64,000 nucleotides of DNA from DASRDU01 sp035560235 (GCA_035560235.1 DATMAG010000037.1:1-64000); one strand, 5' to 3'. Counted from the stretch's first letter, positions 36,901-46,169 are shown. Numbers and translations: made by a program. Notes: generated by a model from the sequence alone, not told the origin.

Positions 36901-37129
36901 TGACACACCGGCGGCAATCAATCCCAGCCTCGGGACGCTGGGTCTGCCCGCGTCAGTAACCAATGAGCCGCAGGCGCTCAACTACATTCTGACGAATGGC
37001 ATCACGGCTCAGCTCAATGCTTACCTGAACAGTTCGACGGCTCCGCAGCGTCGAAATACGGCTTATGGACTGCCCAACAGCTTCCAGTCGCCGCGTCAGG
37101 TTCGCTTCGGCGTTCGCTTCCTCTTCTAA
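33908..37129 (+). CDS. Oar-like TonB-dependent receptor with N-terminal carboxypeptidase-regulatory domain
   Basis: A 1073-residue outer-membrane protein. Residues 1-35 are the signal (cut after AMA); about 38-125 is a carboxypeptidase-regulatory-like beta-sandwich (TTGNIEGTVSDASGARVAGA). A plug domain follows with VDGASGSENSFIIDGQEV and GGATGGVINVVTKGGTN, then a large beta-barrel ending in an aromatic C-terminal strand (QVRFGVRFLF). This is the Oar/TonB-like transporter class abundant in Acidobacteria, which moves or senses large substrates such as glycans or peptides. ATG 33908 has AAGGAG upstream. No SusD partner is present. A clear terminator follows. Base composition is somewhat lower in GC than the neighbours. 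Confidence 0.9.
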   Translation: MKQTKSTSTPGKFLAVLFCMLLLSITAIVAMAQETTGNIEGTVSDASGARVAGATVKVEGAAFTRTVTANTEGFYRVLQVPPGVYKVTISAANFSSAIAEDVTVVLGKTTEVNLSLKAGSVQEAVTITGEDIARIDPADNKIQTNITARVIDALPKGTNMTSLLKISPAARAEARSGQFQVDGASGSENSFIIDGQEVSNFRTGVINFNNNLPFQFVQEIQIKTSGFEAEFGGATGGVINVVTKGGTNEWHGEGGIQIEANALQAGPRAFLYSFRTGSGATFSQTNSYLKPDKDDFNNYFPSFGVGGPIVKDRVWFFTSYAPQIFNQKRLARYFSPAANPLAAAPYATQTYTQNDRQEYWQSRVDASPMSSLRLTGTFTWNPYIREGAIPAGNIQIGGAPPVVNFGGSIGTLTGNQLTDRQGGRQNANNVTTQAVWSPTSNFIASFRFSRGFLNEKLGAYFVPRATRFRCLGASASSVPANAGCAFGFDSLPTGNTQINFDASVRLNFEGDASYILNDFGGRHEFKGGYQNAKVTNEVNRGYTDLGRVDLYYGYDINDLTGRSDPVTPGSIGAGLLVRFGTVGKASNRAQSIYIQDRWQPFRRLSINAGVRFEKEDLPSFNGFAPPINFGWGDKVVPRVGFAYDLFGNGKTKLFASYGQFTDRLKFELPRGSFGGDFYRVDYFEIFPNSGSYDTFTLSRILGNNQDVLGGKCPINNPSGLTRCQYDYRIASNDPNATIFTGKVDPNLKPFRQAEFTVGAERQLSDNYLLSIRYTRKQLLSAIEDAGFPTADGSEAYIIGNPGEGLHAETAKQFGYAKTTKPERIYDALEIRFDRRFSRNYFFNLAYTYSRLFGNYSGLASSDEAGRTSPGVNRFFDLPHLGFTAAGTPDNGRLSTDRPHVFNVYGAYNFDWFGKVKGNGTQFSLFSTVQSGVPVTSFYTLYAAAVAFGRGDLGRTPVFTNTDFAVQHTWKFGGSERYAMVFDFNVLNLFNEANTLYLVDTPAAINPSLGTLGLPASVTNEPQALNYILTNGITAQLNAYLNSSTAPQRRNTAYGLPNSFQSPRQVRFGVRFLF

Positions 37130-37150
37130 GACAAAGCAATGCGCTGTAAT

Positions 37151-37188
37151 AAAAGCCTGCCCGAATTTTCGGGCAGGCTTTTTTTCTG
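37151..37188 (+). terminator. Rho-independent terminator after the TonB receptor
   Basis: Stem AAAAGCCTGCCCG / CGGGCAGGCTTTT with a short AATTTT loop and a continuing T-run to 37185, 20 nt after the receptor stop. The strongest intrinsic terminator seen in the window. Confidence 0.92.
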
Positions 37189-37313
37189 ACCTTTACTGCA
37201 GCCGGGGGTAATCTCTCCGGGCTCACCCGATAAAACTGTAAGCCCTGAGCAGTGGACGGATTTCAATGTGCGGTAAGAACCAGGCTCCGCAGAAAGACGC
37301 CGACTGAAAATGG

Positions 37314-38330
37314 TCAACTGGCTCTGCCTGCCTTGGCTCTCAATTGCCTGATAATATTCCGAATATTTTCAGCATCGCGGGCATCAGGCGCTTTTTTCAG
37401 GAACAACTCCAATTCATCCGCTGCGTCTCTGTATCGTTTGTTGTTGCTGTAGAGCTGCGCAAGATGCAGGTGAACATCGGCAGGAATGTTGTTTCCGCCC
37501 AGTTCATACGAACGCTTCAGATGTGGCTCCGCCTCATCTCCTTTTCCTGTTTTTATCAATGACAGTCCCAGATAGAAATGCTCGAAGGCAGCATTTGGCG
37601 AATCAGGTGCGAGGATCAGCGCTCGGCGCAGGGCTTCCACGGCCTCTGCCCACTTTCTGGACTGATAATGGATTACGCCCATAGCATAGTAACAGGGAGC
37701 GCCGCTGCTGTTGACCTCCAGGGCTTTCGCTAAAAATTCACGCGCCTCCTCGTATTTTCCCTGCCTGACGAATTCGAGTCCGAGCCGTTCGAGTGCAAGA
37801 TAATAAGAGGGGAAGAGTTGAACGGCCTCCTTCAGTTTCTCAATGCCACCTTTCAGATCCTTGCCTGCATCCAGTATCTCCACGCCTCGTTCGCAGGCTT
37901 TTTTCGCCGCTTCCGGCACCTCCTGCACAAAAGTGGTTCGGGAGCCGGGTGTCATTCCCCGCTTTTTGGTTTCATTCTCTGTTCTCAGAACAAAGTCCAG
38001 TTGCTCGTTGTGAGAGCCGGTGCCGCGCATTGTCGCGGGGATCAACTCTATTCGTACTGTCTGTGAACGGTAGGCCGTTCCGGCGGTAACGGGTCTGACC
38101 TGAAAAGTGCCGAACGAAAGTCCCTGGAAACTGTACCGTCCGGTGCTGTCTGTCCGTGTTCTTTTGAGAACGCTGTCCACGTCATTCAGCAGTTCAATCC
38201 AAAGATCAGGGACTGGCTGGTGCGCCGTGTTGGTCACAGTTCCCGTGATCGCATTTCTTTGCGCGAGGGCGCTGACCGGAAAAGCCAGCAGCACAAGAGA
38301 GACAACGATGAAAATTTTTCGGGATGACAT
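37314..38330 (-). CDS. Secreted TPR protein with N-terminal carboxypeptidase-regulatory domain
   Basis: A 338-residue exported protein. Signal peptide 1-23 (SALAQ); residues about 25-110 form a carboxypeptidase-regulatory-like domain (ITGTVTNTAHQPVPDLWIEL, GRYSFQGL); residues about 140-325 carry five TPR repeats (KLKEAVQLFPSYYLALERLG, KYEEAREFLAKALEVNSSGA and later copies). Both parts are protein-binding scaffolds. It starts 20 nt after the stop of the VWFA-related gene on the same strand, so the two are probably one transcript and may act together at the envelope. Confidence 0.85.
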   Translation of the reverse strand: MSSRKIFIVVSLVLLAFPVSALAQRNAITGTVTNTAHQPVPDLWIELLNDVDSVLKRTRTDSTGRYSFQGLSFGTFQVRPVTAGTAYRSQTVRIELIPATMRGTGSHNEQLDFVLRTENETKKRGMTPGSRTTFVQEVPEAAKKACERGVEILDAGKDLKGGIEKLKEAVQLFPSYYLALERLGLEFVRQGKYEEAREFLAKALEVNSSGAPCYYAMGVIHYQSRKWAEAVEALRRALILAPDSPNAAFEHFYLGLSLIKTGKGDEAEPHLKRSYELGGNNIPADVHLHLAQLYSNNKRYRDAADELELFLKKAPDARDAENIRNIIRQLRAKAGRAS

Positions 38331-38350
38331 AACACTTACTCCTGCCGGAA

Positions 38351-41300
38351 TCAGGGATTGCCTTTCTTTACTGAGGGTGTCTGTACTTTCAGGTCAGCCT
38401 CGGAGGAATCAAAACGCTTGAAGTTGCCAAACTCAAACCAGATGTCGTTATTCAATCCCTGAAACAGGGTCGCGTCGCCGCCTGAATTAAGGCGAATAAG
38501 GGCGGGAGCCCAGAGCCCGGCACCGAGACGTTGCTGCTGATAGACCAGATTCGGTGTTCGCTGTGTGGCAGCAACGGCACCGGTCTGCACCTGCCCCTCA
38601 ATTCGGATCAACACTTTATCAACAGCATCAATCCAGAGGCTGCCCTCCATTCTCTGTAACCAGTCTTTCCCGGGCCCGAATCGGGCATCAGCGCGAGGGC
38701 GATAATCCAGGACAATCGTTTCACGTCCATCCAGCAGCACCAGGCGCGGTGCAGAGAATTCGCACTCCCGGAAAAAATGCGCTGGATTGATTGAGAAGTA
38801 AATCTGCCGCCCCTGCACGAAACCATCAATTCCTGCGCCCCAGTATCCCGCTTGTTGCGCTGTATTGCCTGCAGCTTTCTGTCTTTCCTCTTCATCTCTG
38901 AGCAGGGCTTCGGTCGCCTGTTTGCGATCCAGCTCGACGCGGTCAATCGTTGTGCGTGCGCCGTTGGCGCTCATCTGCACCAGCGCGTGCTGGCCTTTGA
39001 CAGGATAAGCTTCGTAATCCCTGAACTCTTCGGCGCGCAGGCGACCTTTTTTGTCGAATGTGCGCCGGACTTTGCGGAGCGAATAGGTGTACTCGCCCAA
39101 AAGCTGCGTCATCTGTACGCCATTTTTTTCTATCTCTGCGATCAGGCTCGCTGGCGATAGTTCGACGGACCGGGCTGTTCTGGTCGCGACGAGTGCCAGT
39201 TCGCTGATTCGATCTGCCGGAGCAGCCAGGGTACTGGCAATGGCTTTCACGCCATCATCCGGGACTTCATTCCTCACTGCCCTGCCGCTGACCTTGAACG
39301 CGATGGTTTCTTCGGCAGTGACTTCGGCCTGTTGCACAATGGCCCGCAGATGGTAACTGCCCGACGCCAGACCATTCATCGGAATTCCCGCTGAAAATGT
39401 AATCACTCCCTTGTCATCAGGCTCCGGCAGCGACGGGGTTGTCGAGGCAATGGTTTTGCCGTCCAGTAGCAGTTCAATTCGCAGTCTGGGCGCGGGCTGC
39501 CCGGCATCGGGATAAATACTGAGATGGAAGGGAATATCTTCGCGCTCTCCGGCGGCAATGGTCTCTGCAATTTCCGGGGTGATTTTGAATCTGTTCACGA
39601 ACAGCGGATTTTCCGGCTCAAGCTCATCTTCGGTGGCTGGCTCGATTCGTTTGACCAGATACAGGCTGCCCGTTTTTAGTCCGGCGCCGGGGTGTAACAC
39701 CGCGAATGGCTGCCGACTGGCGCTGATCCGGTTGCCAGGCTGATCGTGAATCACTGTTTCCAGGGTGTAGCTTCCGACTGGCAGCCAGAAATGGCGCACC
39801 AGAAATGCGCTGGATTTCTTCGCTTCTTCGAACTGCGCGGCCGGGATTTCCAGCTGGTAGGAATCGCTGAATTTCTGCACGATTTCATTTTGGGCATTTT
39901 TGATCACTGCCATCATTCCGAAGCTGAGCGGCCACACTTTCTTCGCTTTATCTTCACCAGGCAGTAACGACAGGAGCGGAGCTTCGACGATCAACACTTC
40001 ATGCCGCTCGTTCTGACGTTGCTCGAACTGCAGGATCTTTGCGCGGTAGTCAAAATCGTGTGGAACGACCGTGTTGTTCAGCGCCGCCAGCATCGGCGTT
40101 TCAAATGTCAGGACAGGTTTGTTCGTCGAGGTCGGAACTGCAAAATAGCCACTGCGCGTTACAGGCTTAAGACCAGAGCGGGACACCCTGACCGTAATTT
40201 GCCGGAACTTCCCATCCAGTTCCTGTCTGGTCGGGCTGTAGGAGATTGCATAGTAAATGCCAAGTTCGTTGACAGCCTGTCTGACGGCAGTCGCGATGTC
40301 ATTGATGTTTTGAATGACTTCTCCGCCGGTGCCCTCTGTTAATTCATTCAGCGGCCCTTTTTTATTGATTTCCTTGTTGCGCCCGACAACTTCTGCCCGG
40401 GTGAATGCACTGCGCGCATCAAAGGCTGCTGTGCCGCCAGCGTGTCTGCCCTGAAAGGAATCGAACGGGTCTCTGGCTCCGACGGTCCCGGTGGCGGGAC
40501 CCTGCGTGGCATTGATGACGGTGGAAGTTTCCAGCCTGCTGTTGACGCCACCAGTGTTCGCCAGAATCTGGCGCGTATTGATTGCATAGAACGTCAGATT
40601 AGCCTGATTTGCGGCACTGACAACGTTGCGCAGAATTTCCGAGAGGCCGGCGTTTTGCAGGTACAAGCCATTGGAGATATAAAAAACCATCTTGCGCCCT
40701 GCAATCTGGCGATGGTTACGTGCAATGCCGAGCAGATGAAACACAGGCGATGGCGCCCCAGCTTCGCGCAGAATTTTGTCAGCCTGCTGGAGGGTATCGA
40801 GTGTCAGGCGCGGCAGAATATTTTCAGGGTTCGCTTCGATATCAGCTTTTACCGGGTCTGCAGTCTTTTCTGCGAGCGCGGTCAGTGCCCTGACATTCTG
40901 CTCTGAAATTTCAGCGCATGCCTTTTCGGATGTTCCCAGTCCGCGCTCGATGGCTTTGGCAATCCTGCTGCGATCACTGGTGAATTGCTCAATCAGGTAA
41001 AGTCTGCGCCCGATGACAAAAACACGGACAAGTGTATCCGGTCTGATGGCCGTATCAAGAAATGTGATCGCGGCTTGACGGGCGGTCTGGAATCGTTGCG
41101 CATCCTGATGATCGAACACCAGAGTGACCAGATTGAGTTGCTGTAGCGAATTTCCCCTCCCGGTTTCTTCGACAGGCTTTTTGCTCTCTGCGTCAATGAA
41201 GCGAAATGAACTGACGGGCTGCTTCACGCCATCTTCAAAAACCTCAATCTCTTCCGGCCTGAGATCACGAACGATCCGTCCTTTTTTGTCATGGACCAGA

Positions 41301-41464
41301 ACATCCAGCAGCACTTCAGCAGTTTTCATGCCAACTGTCTGCTGCGGTGAGGAGGCGGTATCAAGAGACATTGTTTGCTGCTGGGCCAGCAGCGAACCGG
41401 TAAGGGACAGAAACAAGCACAAAAGCGACGCTCCACCAGCCAGAGTGTGAAGAAAGCCAGCCAT
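38351..41464 (-). CDS. Large secreted VWFA-related protein (Acidobacterial type)
   Basis: A 1037-residue exported protein. After a signal peptide, an N-terminal domain begins AEVLLDVLVHDKKGRIVRDL and continues EEIEVFEDGVKQPVSSF, followed by a von Willebrand A-like domain (LVTLVFDHQDAQRF to GIYYAISYSPTRQ), the arrangement described as the VWFA-related Acidobacterial domain. The rest contains beta-sandwich segments and a C-terminal part (about 850-1030) with features of envelope lipoprotein-sorting folds. AGGAGGG precedes the ATG. The role is unknown; VWA domains usually mediate metal-dependent protein contacts. Co-transcribed with the TPR protein at 37314-38330. Confidence 0.87.
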   Translation of the reverse strand: MAGFLHTLAGGASLLCLFLSLTGSLLAQQQTMSLDTASSPQQTVGMKTAEVLLDVLVHDKKGRIVRDLRPEEIEVFEDGVKQPVSSFRFIDAESKKPVEETGRGNSLQQLNLVTLVFDHQDAQRFQTARQAAITFLDTAIRPDTLVRVFVIGRRLYLIEQFTSDRSRIAKAIERGLGTSEKACAEISEQNVRALTALAEKTADPVKADIEANPENILPRLTLDTLQQADKILREAGAPSPVFHLLGIARNHRQIAGRKMVFYISNGLYLQNAGLSEILRNVVSAANQANLTFYAINTRQILANTGGVNSRLETSTVINATQGPATGTVGARDPFDSFQGRHAGGTAAFDARSAFTRAEVVGRNKEINKKGPLNELTEGTGGEVIQNINDIATAVRQAVNELGIYYAISYSPTRQELDGKFRQITVRVSRSGLKPVTRSGYFAVPTSTNKPVLTFETPMLAALNNTVVPHDFDYRAKILQFEQRQNERHEVLIVEAPLLSLLPGEDKAKKVWPLSFGMMAVIKNAQNEIVQKFSDSYQLEIPAAQFEEAKKSSAFLVRHFWLPVGSYTLETVIHDQPGNRISASRQPFAVLHPGAGLKTGSLYLVKRIEPATEDELEPENPLFVNRFKITPEIAETIAAGEREDIPFHLSIYPDAGQPAPRLRIELLLDGKTIASTTPSLPEPDDKGVITFSAGIPMNGLASGSYHLRAIVQQAEVTAEETIAFKVSGRAVRNEVPDDGVKAIASTLAAPADRISELALVATRTARSVELSPASLIAEIEKNGVQMTQLLGEYTYSLRKVRRTFDKKGRLRAEEFRDYEAYPVKGQHALVQMSANGARTTIDRVELDRKQATEALLRDEEERQKAAGNTAQQAGYWGAGIDGFVQGRQIYFSINPAHFFRECEFSAPRLVLLDGRETIVLDYRPRADARFGPGKDWLQRMEGSLWIDAVDKVLIRIEGQVQTGAVAATQRTPNLVYQQQRLGAGLWAPALIRLNSGGDATLFQGLNNDIWFEFGNFKRFDSSEADLKVQTPSVKKGNP

Positions 41465-41973
41465 GAAAACCCTCCTGCTGAACCTGGGATGAATGACGAC
41501 AGGGTGATCATTACTTTTTCTGATTCGCCTGAAAAGATACCGCGTCAGACAGGTGAATGACCAGAGAAATTCGATTATGAAAGCAGGTATTTCGAGTCGT
41601 TTATACGGGAGTCCGGCGAAAACGCGAGTTTCAACGCAGGAGTCAGCAGGCCGGGTGATTTTATACCAGACAGTTTGTTCTGGTGGCCGGAGCCAGAAGC
41701 CCGGGACCGCTGCTCGCTCTCCAGGTCAGCTGGTCGTGCCATCCGCCGCTTTCTGCATTCGACTGATTTCCGCCGGAAAACTGAAACTGCCGGTTGATTG
41801 GCAGTTTCAGTCACTTCAGCCGGTAATTCTGCCAGATCACTGTTCGGCTGACCTCACTGGTCAGGCCCGGAGAAATTTGTGGTGAAGTGCTCGTTTCACC
41901 TTTTTACCGGAGGTGTGTGCTGAGCGTGGACTGGCAGGTTAACAGGAGATTCGATACCCCGGAGGATGGATTT
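41465..41973. other. 509-bp non-coding region with two hairpins, upstream of the PEP-CTERM gene
   Basis: No gene is supported. A perfect 12-bp hairpin ACTGAAACTGCC (41780-41791 with 41800-41811) and, further on, GGTGAA/TTCACC (41881-41886 with 41895-41900) followed directly by five T residues (41901-41905) lie 70-190 nt before the PEP-CTERM start. The second resembles a weak terminator or attenuator. GGAGG at 41959-41964 is the ribosome site of the downstream gene. The left part holds the promoter region of the divergent VWFA gene, where no clear boxes were found. Confidence 0.5.
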
Positions 41974-42681
41974 ATGACTGTCAGTGAGAGGTCAGTTTTT
42001 CTGAAGGTGCTGGTGGTAGCTGCGCTGATGCTGGTTTCGGCTCTCAGCGTTTCGGCTGATCCGGTTCAGCTCACCGGCACGGTGAACTTTACGCTTTCAA
42101 AATCCGGCACGCTGCCGTGTCAGAACTGCCTGGCAACAGGGTCGGGAGCGGTGCAGTCGGTGACGGCGCAGAATCCGGCAGCGCCCGGCACCAGCACGAT
42201 TACGGCCAGGCAGAATGATCCGCAGTTCACAGCGCAGCTTGTGCCTGGTCAGTCAGTGAATGTGACGCTGCTGACGCTGGTGACGACTTCGAATGTGCCG
42301 CTCGGCAATCAGGGGCCGCTCTTTGGCCTTGATCTGAAGATCGCTCCGGTGCTGCAGGTGGGTGGTGTGACGATTCCGCTGGCAGCAGGCAGCGCGAGTG
42401 CTTTCACCGGTACGATCAGCGGCAGGTTTTCGCAGGATTACTCGAATCTGGTGATCAGCTTTCCGGGGCCGCAGACGCTGACCTTTGTTTCACCAGTGCT
42501 GGGAACCTTCACGCTGACGATTGATGACGTGGCGCGCATCGGCGTGCCGTGTACGACGACGAAGCTGACCGGCACGCTGAGCTGGACCGCAGGCCCGGCG
42601 ATTCCTGAACCGGCAACGCTGATCCTGCTTGGAACGGGACTGCTCGGCGTAATCGAAGCGATCAGACGACGAAAAAAGTAG
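41974..42681 (+). CDS. PEP-CTERM sorting-signal protein of unknown function
   Basis: A 235-residue exported protein: signal peptide about 8-29 (VSALSVSA), a beta-rich body, and a C-terminal PEP-CTERM tripartite tail (IPEPATLILLGTGLLGVIEA then RRRKK). The tail is recognised by exosortase (EpsH) systems that process and attach proteins to the cell surface or exopolysaccharide. No exosortase is in the window. The body has two Cys close together (CQNC near the N-terminus) and one CTTTK later. GGAGG lies before ATG 41974. Function beyond surface sorting is not recognisable. Confidence 0.85.
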   Translation: MTVSERSVFLKVLVVAALMLVSALSVSADPVQLTGTVNFTLSKSGTLPCQNCLATGSGAVQSVTAQNPAAPGTSTITARQNDPQFTAQLVPGQSVNVTLLTLVTTSNVPLGNQGPLFGLDLKIAPVLQVGGVTIPLAAGSASAFTGTISGRFSQDYSNLVISFPGPQTLTFVSPVLGTFTLTIDDVARIGVPCTTTKLTGTLSWTAGPAIPEPATLILLGTGLLGVIEAIRRRKK

Positions 42682-42756
42682 CGGCAGGAGAAGATAAGCA
42701 GAGGCAGCCTGTCTGCTCGCTTTATCTCTGCCTGGCTGTATTTCTTCAATCATCAT

Positions 42757-43935
42757 TCAGAGTCTGACGAACTGGCCGAGCAGGAGCGCCATCAGGAACC
42801 CGACCACTCCGACCAGCACGGCTCCGGCCAGACCGACGGCAAATGGTTTCAGTCCGACTCCCTTGAAGACTGAAAAGCTCGTGCCGAGTCCGACGGCGGC
42901 CATCGCCGTGCCGAGCAGATAACGCGCGCCCCAGGTTTCGCCGATCGTCGTCGTCAGCGCTTTCCACGTCGCGCTGTGCCAGACGCCGAAAGCGGCGCCG
43001 CTTTGCAATGTCGCATCGCCAACCGAACGCACGACGGCCATCAGCACAAACCCGAGAACGAAGAGCGGCAGCAGTTGTCTGAAATCAATCCGGCTCTGCT
43101 GTGACGGATCGTTCTGTCGGCGCAGATGCAGCAGCGCAAGTCCCGGCACGACCACGGCCAGAAACAGATTGCGCGTCAGCTTCGTGACTGTCGCCGCCTG
43201 CAGCACCTTGTCGTCGTGAAAGATCTCCTTGTAAGCCATTGAAGCGCCGACAACCTGCGAGGTGTCGTGAATCGCCACGCCCATAAACATCCCGATCTGT
43301 TCCGAAGTGTGCAGCAGCAGCGGCGCGAGATACGGATAGAGCAGCATTCCAATCAGGCCGAAGATGGTGATGTTCGCGACGGCGTAAGCGACCTCTTCAT
43401 CATCGGCTTTGATGGCGGGCGCGGTCGAGACAATCGCCGTCACGCCGCAGATGCCCGTTCCGGCTGCGATCAGTGTGCCGAGTTTATCGGGCAGTCTGAG
43501 CGCGCGATTGAACCACGTAATAAAGAACAGCCCGGCGGCAATGGCGATGACGACGACCGGAATGCCCCACGCGCCGAGTTTGAGGACATCCAGCACGCTC
43601 AGTTTGATTCCGACCAGAATGATTCCCACGCGCAGCAGCTTTTTGACGCAGAACTGAACGCCCGACTGAAACATCGCGGGAACGCGGGCGAGATTGCGAA
43701 TCAGAATGCCGAGAATAATGGCAATGGTCACGCCTGAAATGGGGCTGGCCTTGCCTGTCGGGTCAATCCCGCGCAGCCGGAGCAGCCAGTGGCCGAGCAG
43801 ATCAGCAACCGGCAGCGCAGCCAGCATAATTGCCGCAGCGAGAATCACGCCGGGCAGCAGGGCGGGGATTTCAGCAGCAGTCTTTACACCAAAGAGTCCG
43901 CGAACGAGAGGATTCGTTCGTGCATCAACGCTCAT
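42757..43935 (-). CDS. YeiH-family putative membrane transporter (UPF0324)
   Basis: A 392-residue membrane protein with about ten hydrophobic helices, showing ISGVTIAIILGILIRN, GVQFCVKKLLRVGIILVGIKL, TGICGVTAIVSTAPAIKA and HDTSQVVGASM, all features of the YeiH/UPF0324 family of putative sulfate (or sulfonate) exporters. Biochemical roles are mostly unproven. The gene is convergent with the PEP-CTERM gene, with 75 bp between, and isolated from sulfur genes. The LysR-type regulator often found next to yeiH is absent here. Confidence 0.87.
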   Translation of the reverse strand: MSVDARTNPLVRGLFGVKTAAEIPALLPGVILAAAIMLAALPVADLLGHWLLRLRGIDPTGKASPISGVTIAIILGILIRNLARVPAMFQSGVQFCVKKLLRVGIILVGIKLSVLDVLKLGAWGIPVVVIAIAAGLFFITWFNRALRLPDKLGTLIAAGTGICGVTAIVSTAPAIKADDEEVAYAVANITIFGLIGMLLYPYLAPLLLHTSEQIGMFMGVAIHDTSQVVGASMAYKEIFHDDKVLQAATVTKLTRNLFLAVVVPGLALLHLRRQNDPSQQSRIDFRQLLPLFVLGFVLMAVVRSVGDATLQSGAAFGVWHSATWKALTTTIGETWGARYLLGTAMAAVGLGTSFSVFKGVGLKPFAVGLAGAVLVGVVGFLMALLLGQFVRL

Positions 43936-44073
43936 CAGATTTGTCTGTTCCTTTGTCTCTCGCGAGTGGCCTGAAATGAGCGCCGAGTTTATCTGTTCAT
44001 CAGCAGATGCACAAGCAGGCCGGGCTTTATCGGGAATTGCGCAGAGGCGGAGGGTCTTGACGCCTGAACGTGA

Positions 44074-44454
44074 TCAGAAAATCGGCAGCCTTACGATGAA
44101 TTCCCGCTGGTCTCGGTCTGGAAAGTTCCGATTGAAGGCGGTCAGCCGGTCAGACTCTCAGAAAAATCCGCCGTGCGTCCGACGGTTTCGCCTGACGGCA
44201 GATTCATTGCGTGTCTTTACTTTGATCCTGAAAAAGGCCCGCCGACGCGCATTGCCATCATTCCGCTTGCAGGCGGACCGCCGGTGAAGCTGATTGACCT
44301 GTTGCAGACAGCCCGGGTCAATGACATTACCGGCGCGGTCTGGACACCCGATGACCGCGCGCTCAGTTACATTGATTCGCGCAATGGCGTTGACAACATC
44401 TGGCGGCTGCCGCTCGACGGCGGTCCGACTGGCCGCAGACTTCAATCATCCTGA
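44074..44454 (+). pseudogene. Remnant of a PD40/TolB-like beta-propeller protein
   Basis: An open stretch without a credible start codon reads FPLVSVWKVPIEGGQPVRL, VRPTVSPDGRFIACLYFD, RIAIIPLAGGPPVKLID and ALSYIDSRNGVDNIWRLPL. These are two to three PD40/WD40-like blades as found at the C-terminus of TolB-type proteins or of acidobacterial serine/threonine kinases. It is preceded by a stop at 44071-44073 and ends after a run-out tail (RRLQSS). There is no ribosome site and the kinase or other domain is missing. It is best seen as the decayed end of a larger gene, lying between the YeiH gene and rnpB. Confidence 0.65.
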
Positions 44455-44589
44455 GCCAGCCACAGTTTCTCTGCCGTGAACGCAAACATCCTGTCCGTGC
44501 TCCCTGATAGTTTTTTCTCAGCCGCGCTCTTTCCTGATCCATCCTTCGGACACAACCGCGCTTTGATGGTATACTTCGGGCTTGAGAAT

Positions 44590-45081
<492 letters not shown>

Positions 45082-45105
45082 ACTTCTCAGGAACAGGAAT
45101 TATTT

Positions 45106-45813
45106 ATGTCAAACGCATTCTATCAGGGTATTGCCTCGCTCACGAAAAAGGCCTTTGTTTACGCGCTGGTCGGTCTGAGCATCGGGCTGATCGCGGGATT
45201 CAAATGGGCCAATTACAAGTATCGCGACAACATCAGCAAAAACACCGAGGCTCAGGCGCTTCAGGCCGCCTCGCAGTTGCAGACCAGTGGTCAGGCCGGT
45301 GATCCGCAACAGATAATCAATCAGACGCGCGCGATCATTGAAAAGGCGCGCCAGAATCCGAACGATTTTGAGGCGCAGATTCAGGCTGCCGACCAGTTTA
45401 TGCAGATTCGCCGTCCCGATGGCGCGATGGAGTTTCTGCAGCAGGCCAACAAACTCAAGCCTGAGAACGGCGAAGTCATGGCGGAACTCGCCGGGGCATA
45501 TTTCTTTCAGGAGAAATTTGCTGATGCGATCACCTGGGCGCGCAAGTCGCTGGCAAAGGACTCAAACAACCCGCCTGCCAAATTCTATCTGACCTACTCG
45601 CTGATTCTGAGCGGCCAGAATCTGAATGAAGCCGAGAAGATGCTTGGTGAGCTTGAAGCCACCAGCACCAGCGCGCCTGAGTCGGCCAGACAGGCACTTG
45701 CCGAAATGCGCGCCCGGCTGCAGGAAGCGAAACAGGGCGGCAAAGGCAAAACCGGTGACGCCAAAACCACGCTGTCACACGGGGCGGAAGAAAACAGCGG
45801 AGTCAGACGTTGA
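45106..45813 (+). CDS. Membrane-anchored TPR protein
   Basis: A 235-residue protein with one N-terminal membrane helix (about 15-32, YALVGLSIGLIAGFKWA) and TPR-like repeats in the remainder (NPNDFEAQIQAADQFMQIRR, GAMEFLQQANKLKPENGEVM, FADAITWARKSLAKDSNNPP), ending in a Lys-Gly-rich tail. It probably faces the periplasm and scaffolds other proteins. ATG 45106, just after rnpB, is chosen; an upstream in-frame ATG at 45016 would lie inside the RNA gene. A TTG-started zinc-ribbon-like gene overlaps its stop. Confidence 0.75.
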   Translation: MSNAFYQGIASLTKKAFVYALVGLSIGLIAGFKWANYKYRDNISKNTEAQALQAASQLQTSGQAGDPQQIINQTRAIIEKARQNPNDFEAQIQAADQFMQIRRPDGAMEFLQQANKLKPENGEVMAELAGAYFFQEKFADAITWARKSLAKDSNNPPAKFYLTYSLILSGQNLNEAEKMLGELEATSTSAPESARQALAEMRARLQEAKQGGKGKTGDAKTTLSHGAEENSGVRR

Positions 45814-46121
45814 GCTTCATCTTTCGCGCAGTTCTCATCCTCATTATCTTCAGCTTTGTCGTGTACGTGCTGAAAGCCATTGCACGCCTGAGCTTCAATG
45901 TCCGTAAAACAGTGCGGGATGTGCGTTCGCTGCGCGATGAAATCAGCACTGCGCCGGGCGGGCAGCAGGCAAAGTCAAAGGCGGTCAGTACGGAGATGCT
46001 GCGCTGTGCGTCGTGCGGAGCGTTCGTTGCTGCGCGCGATGCGATGACCGTGACTTCACGCGGCAGAGCGGCGAATTTCTGCTCGAAGGAATGTCTGGAG
46101 GCGCACGTCAAAAGCGCGTGA
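45810..46121 (+). CDS. Small membrane protein with zinc-ribbon-like C-terminus (PP0621-like)
   Basis: A 103-residue protein with an N-terminal membrane helix (about 3-22) and a C-terminal metal-site-like pattern MLRCASCGAFVAARDAM...NFCSKECLEAH, that is C-x2-C then C-x3-C-x3-H. This resembles the PP0621 family of unknown function. The start is TTG 45810, overlapping the stop of the TPR gene (TTGA), which is an uncommon start choice but the only one that keeps the helix. It is followed by the gyrA promoter. Confidence 0.7.
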   Translation: MSFIFRAVLILIIFSFVVYVLKAIARLSFNVRKTVRDVRSLRDEISTAPGGQQAKSKAVSTEMLRCASCGAFVAARDAMTVTSRGRAANFCSKECLEAHVKSA

Positions 46122-46140
46122 AATCTGATTTTGTCCTGTC

Positions 46141-46169
46141 TTGTTCACACTGCACACGGCAGTTATACT
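46141..46169 (+). promoter_or_regulatory. Sigma70-type promoter for gyrA
   Basis: TTGTTC (46141-46146), 17 nt, TATACT (46164-46169), in the 215-bp gap before gyrA. The -10 box matches five of six bases and the spacing is optimal. A 5' leader of about 160 nt follows. Confidence 0.55.

Noticed and set aside
44071..44073. TGA before the propeller remnant as a second selenocysteine codon
   Set aside because: No redox motif, no hairpin with SECIS spacing and no credible coding sequence upstream of it.
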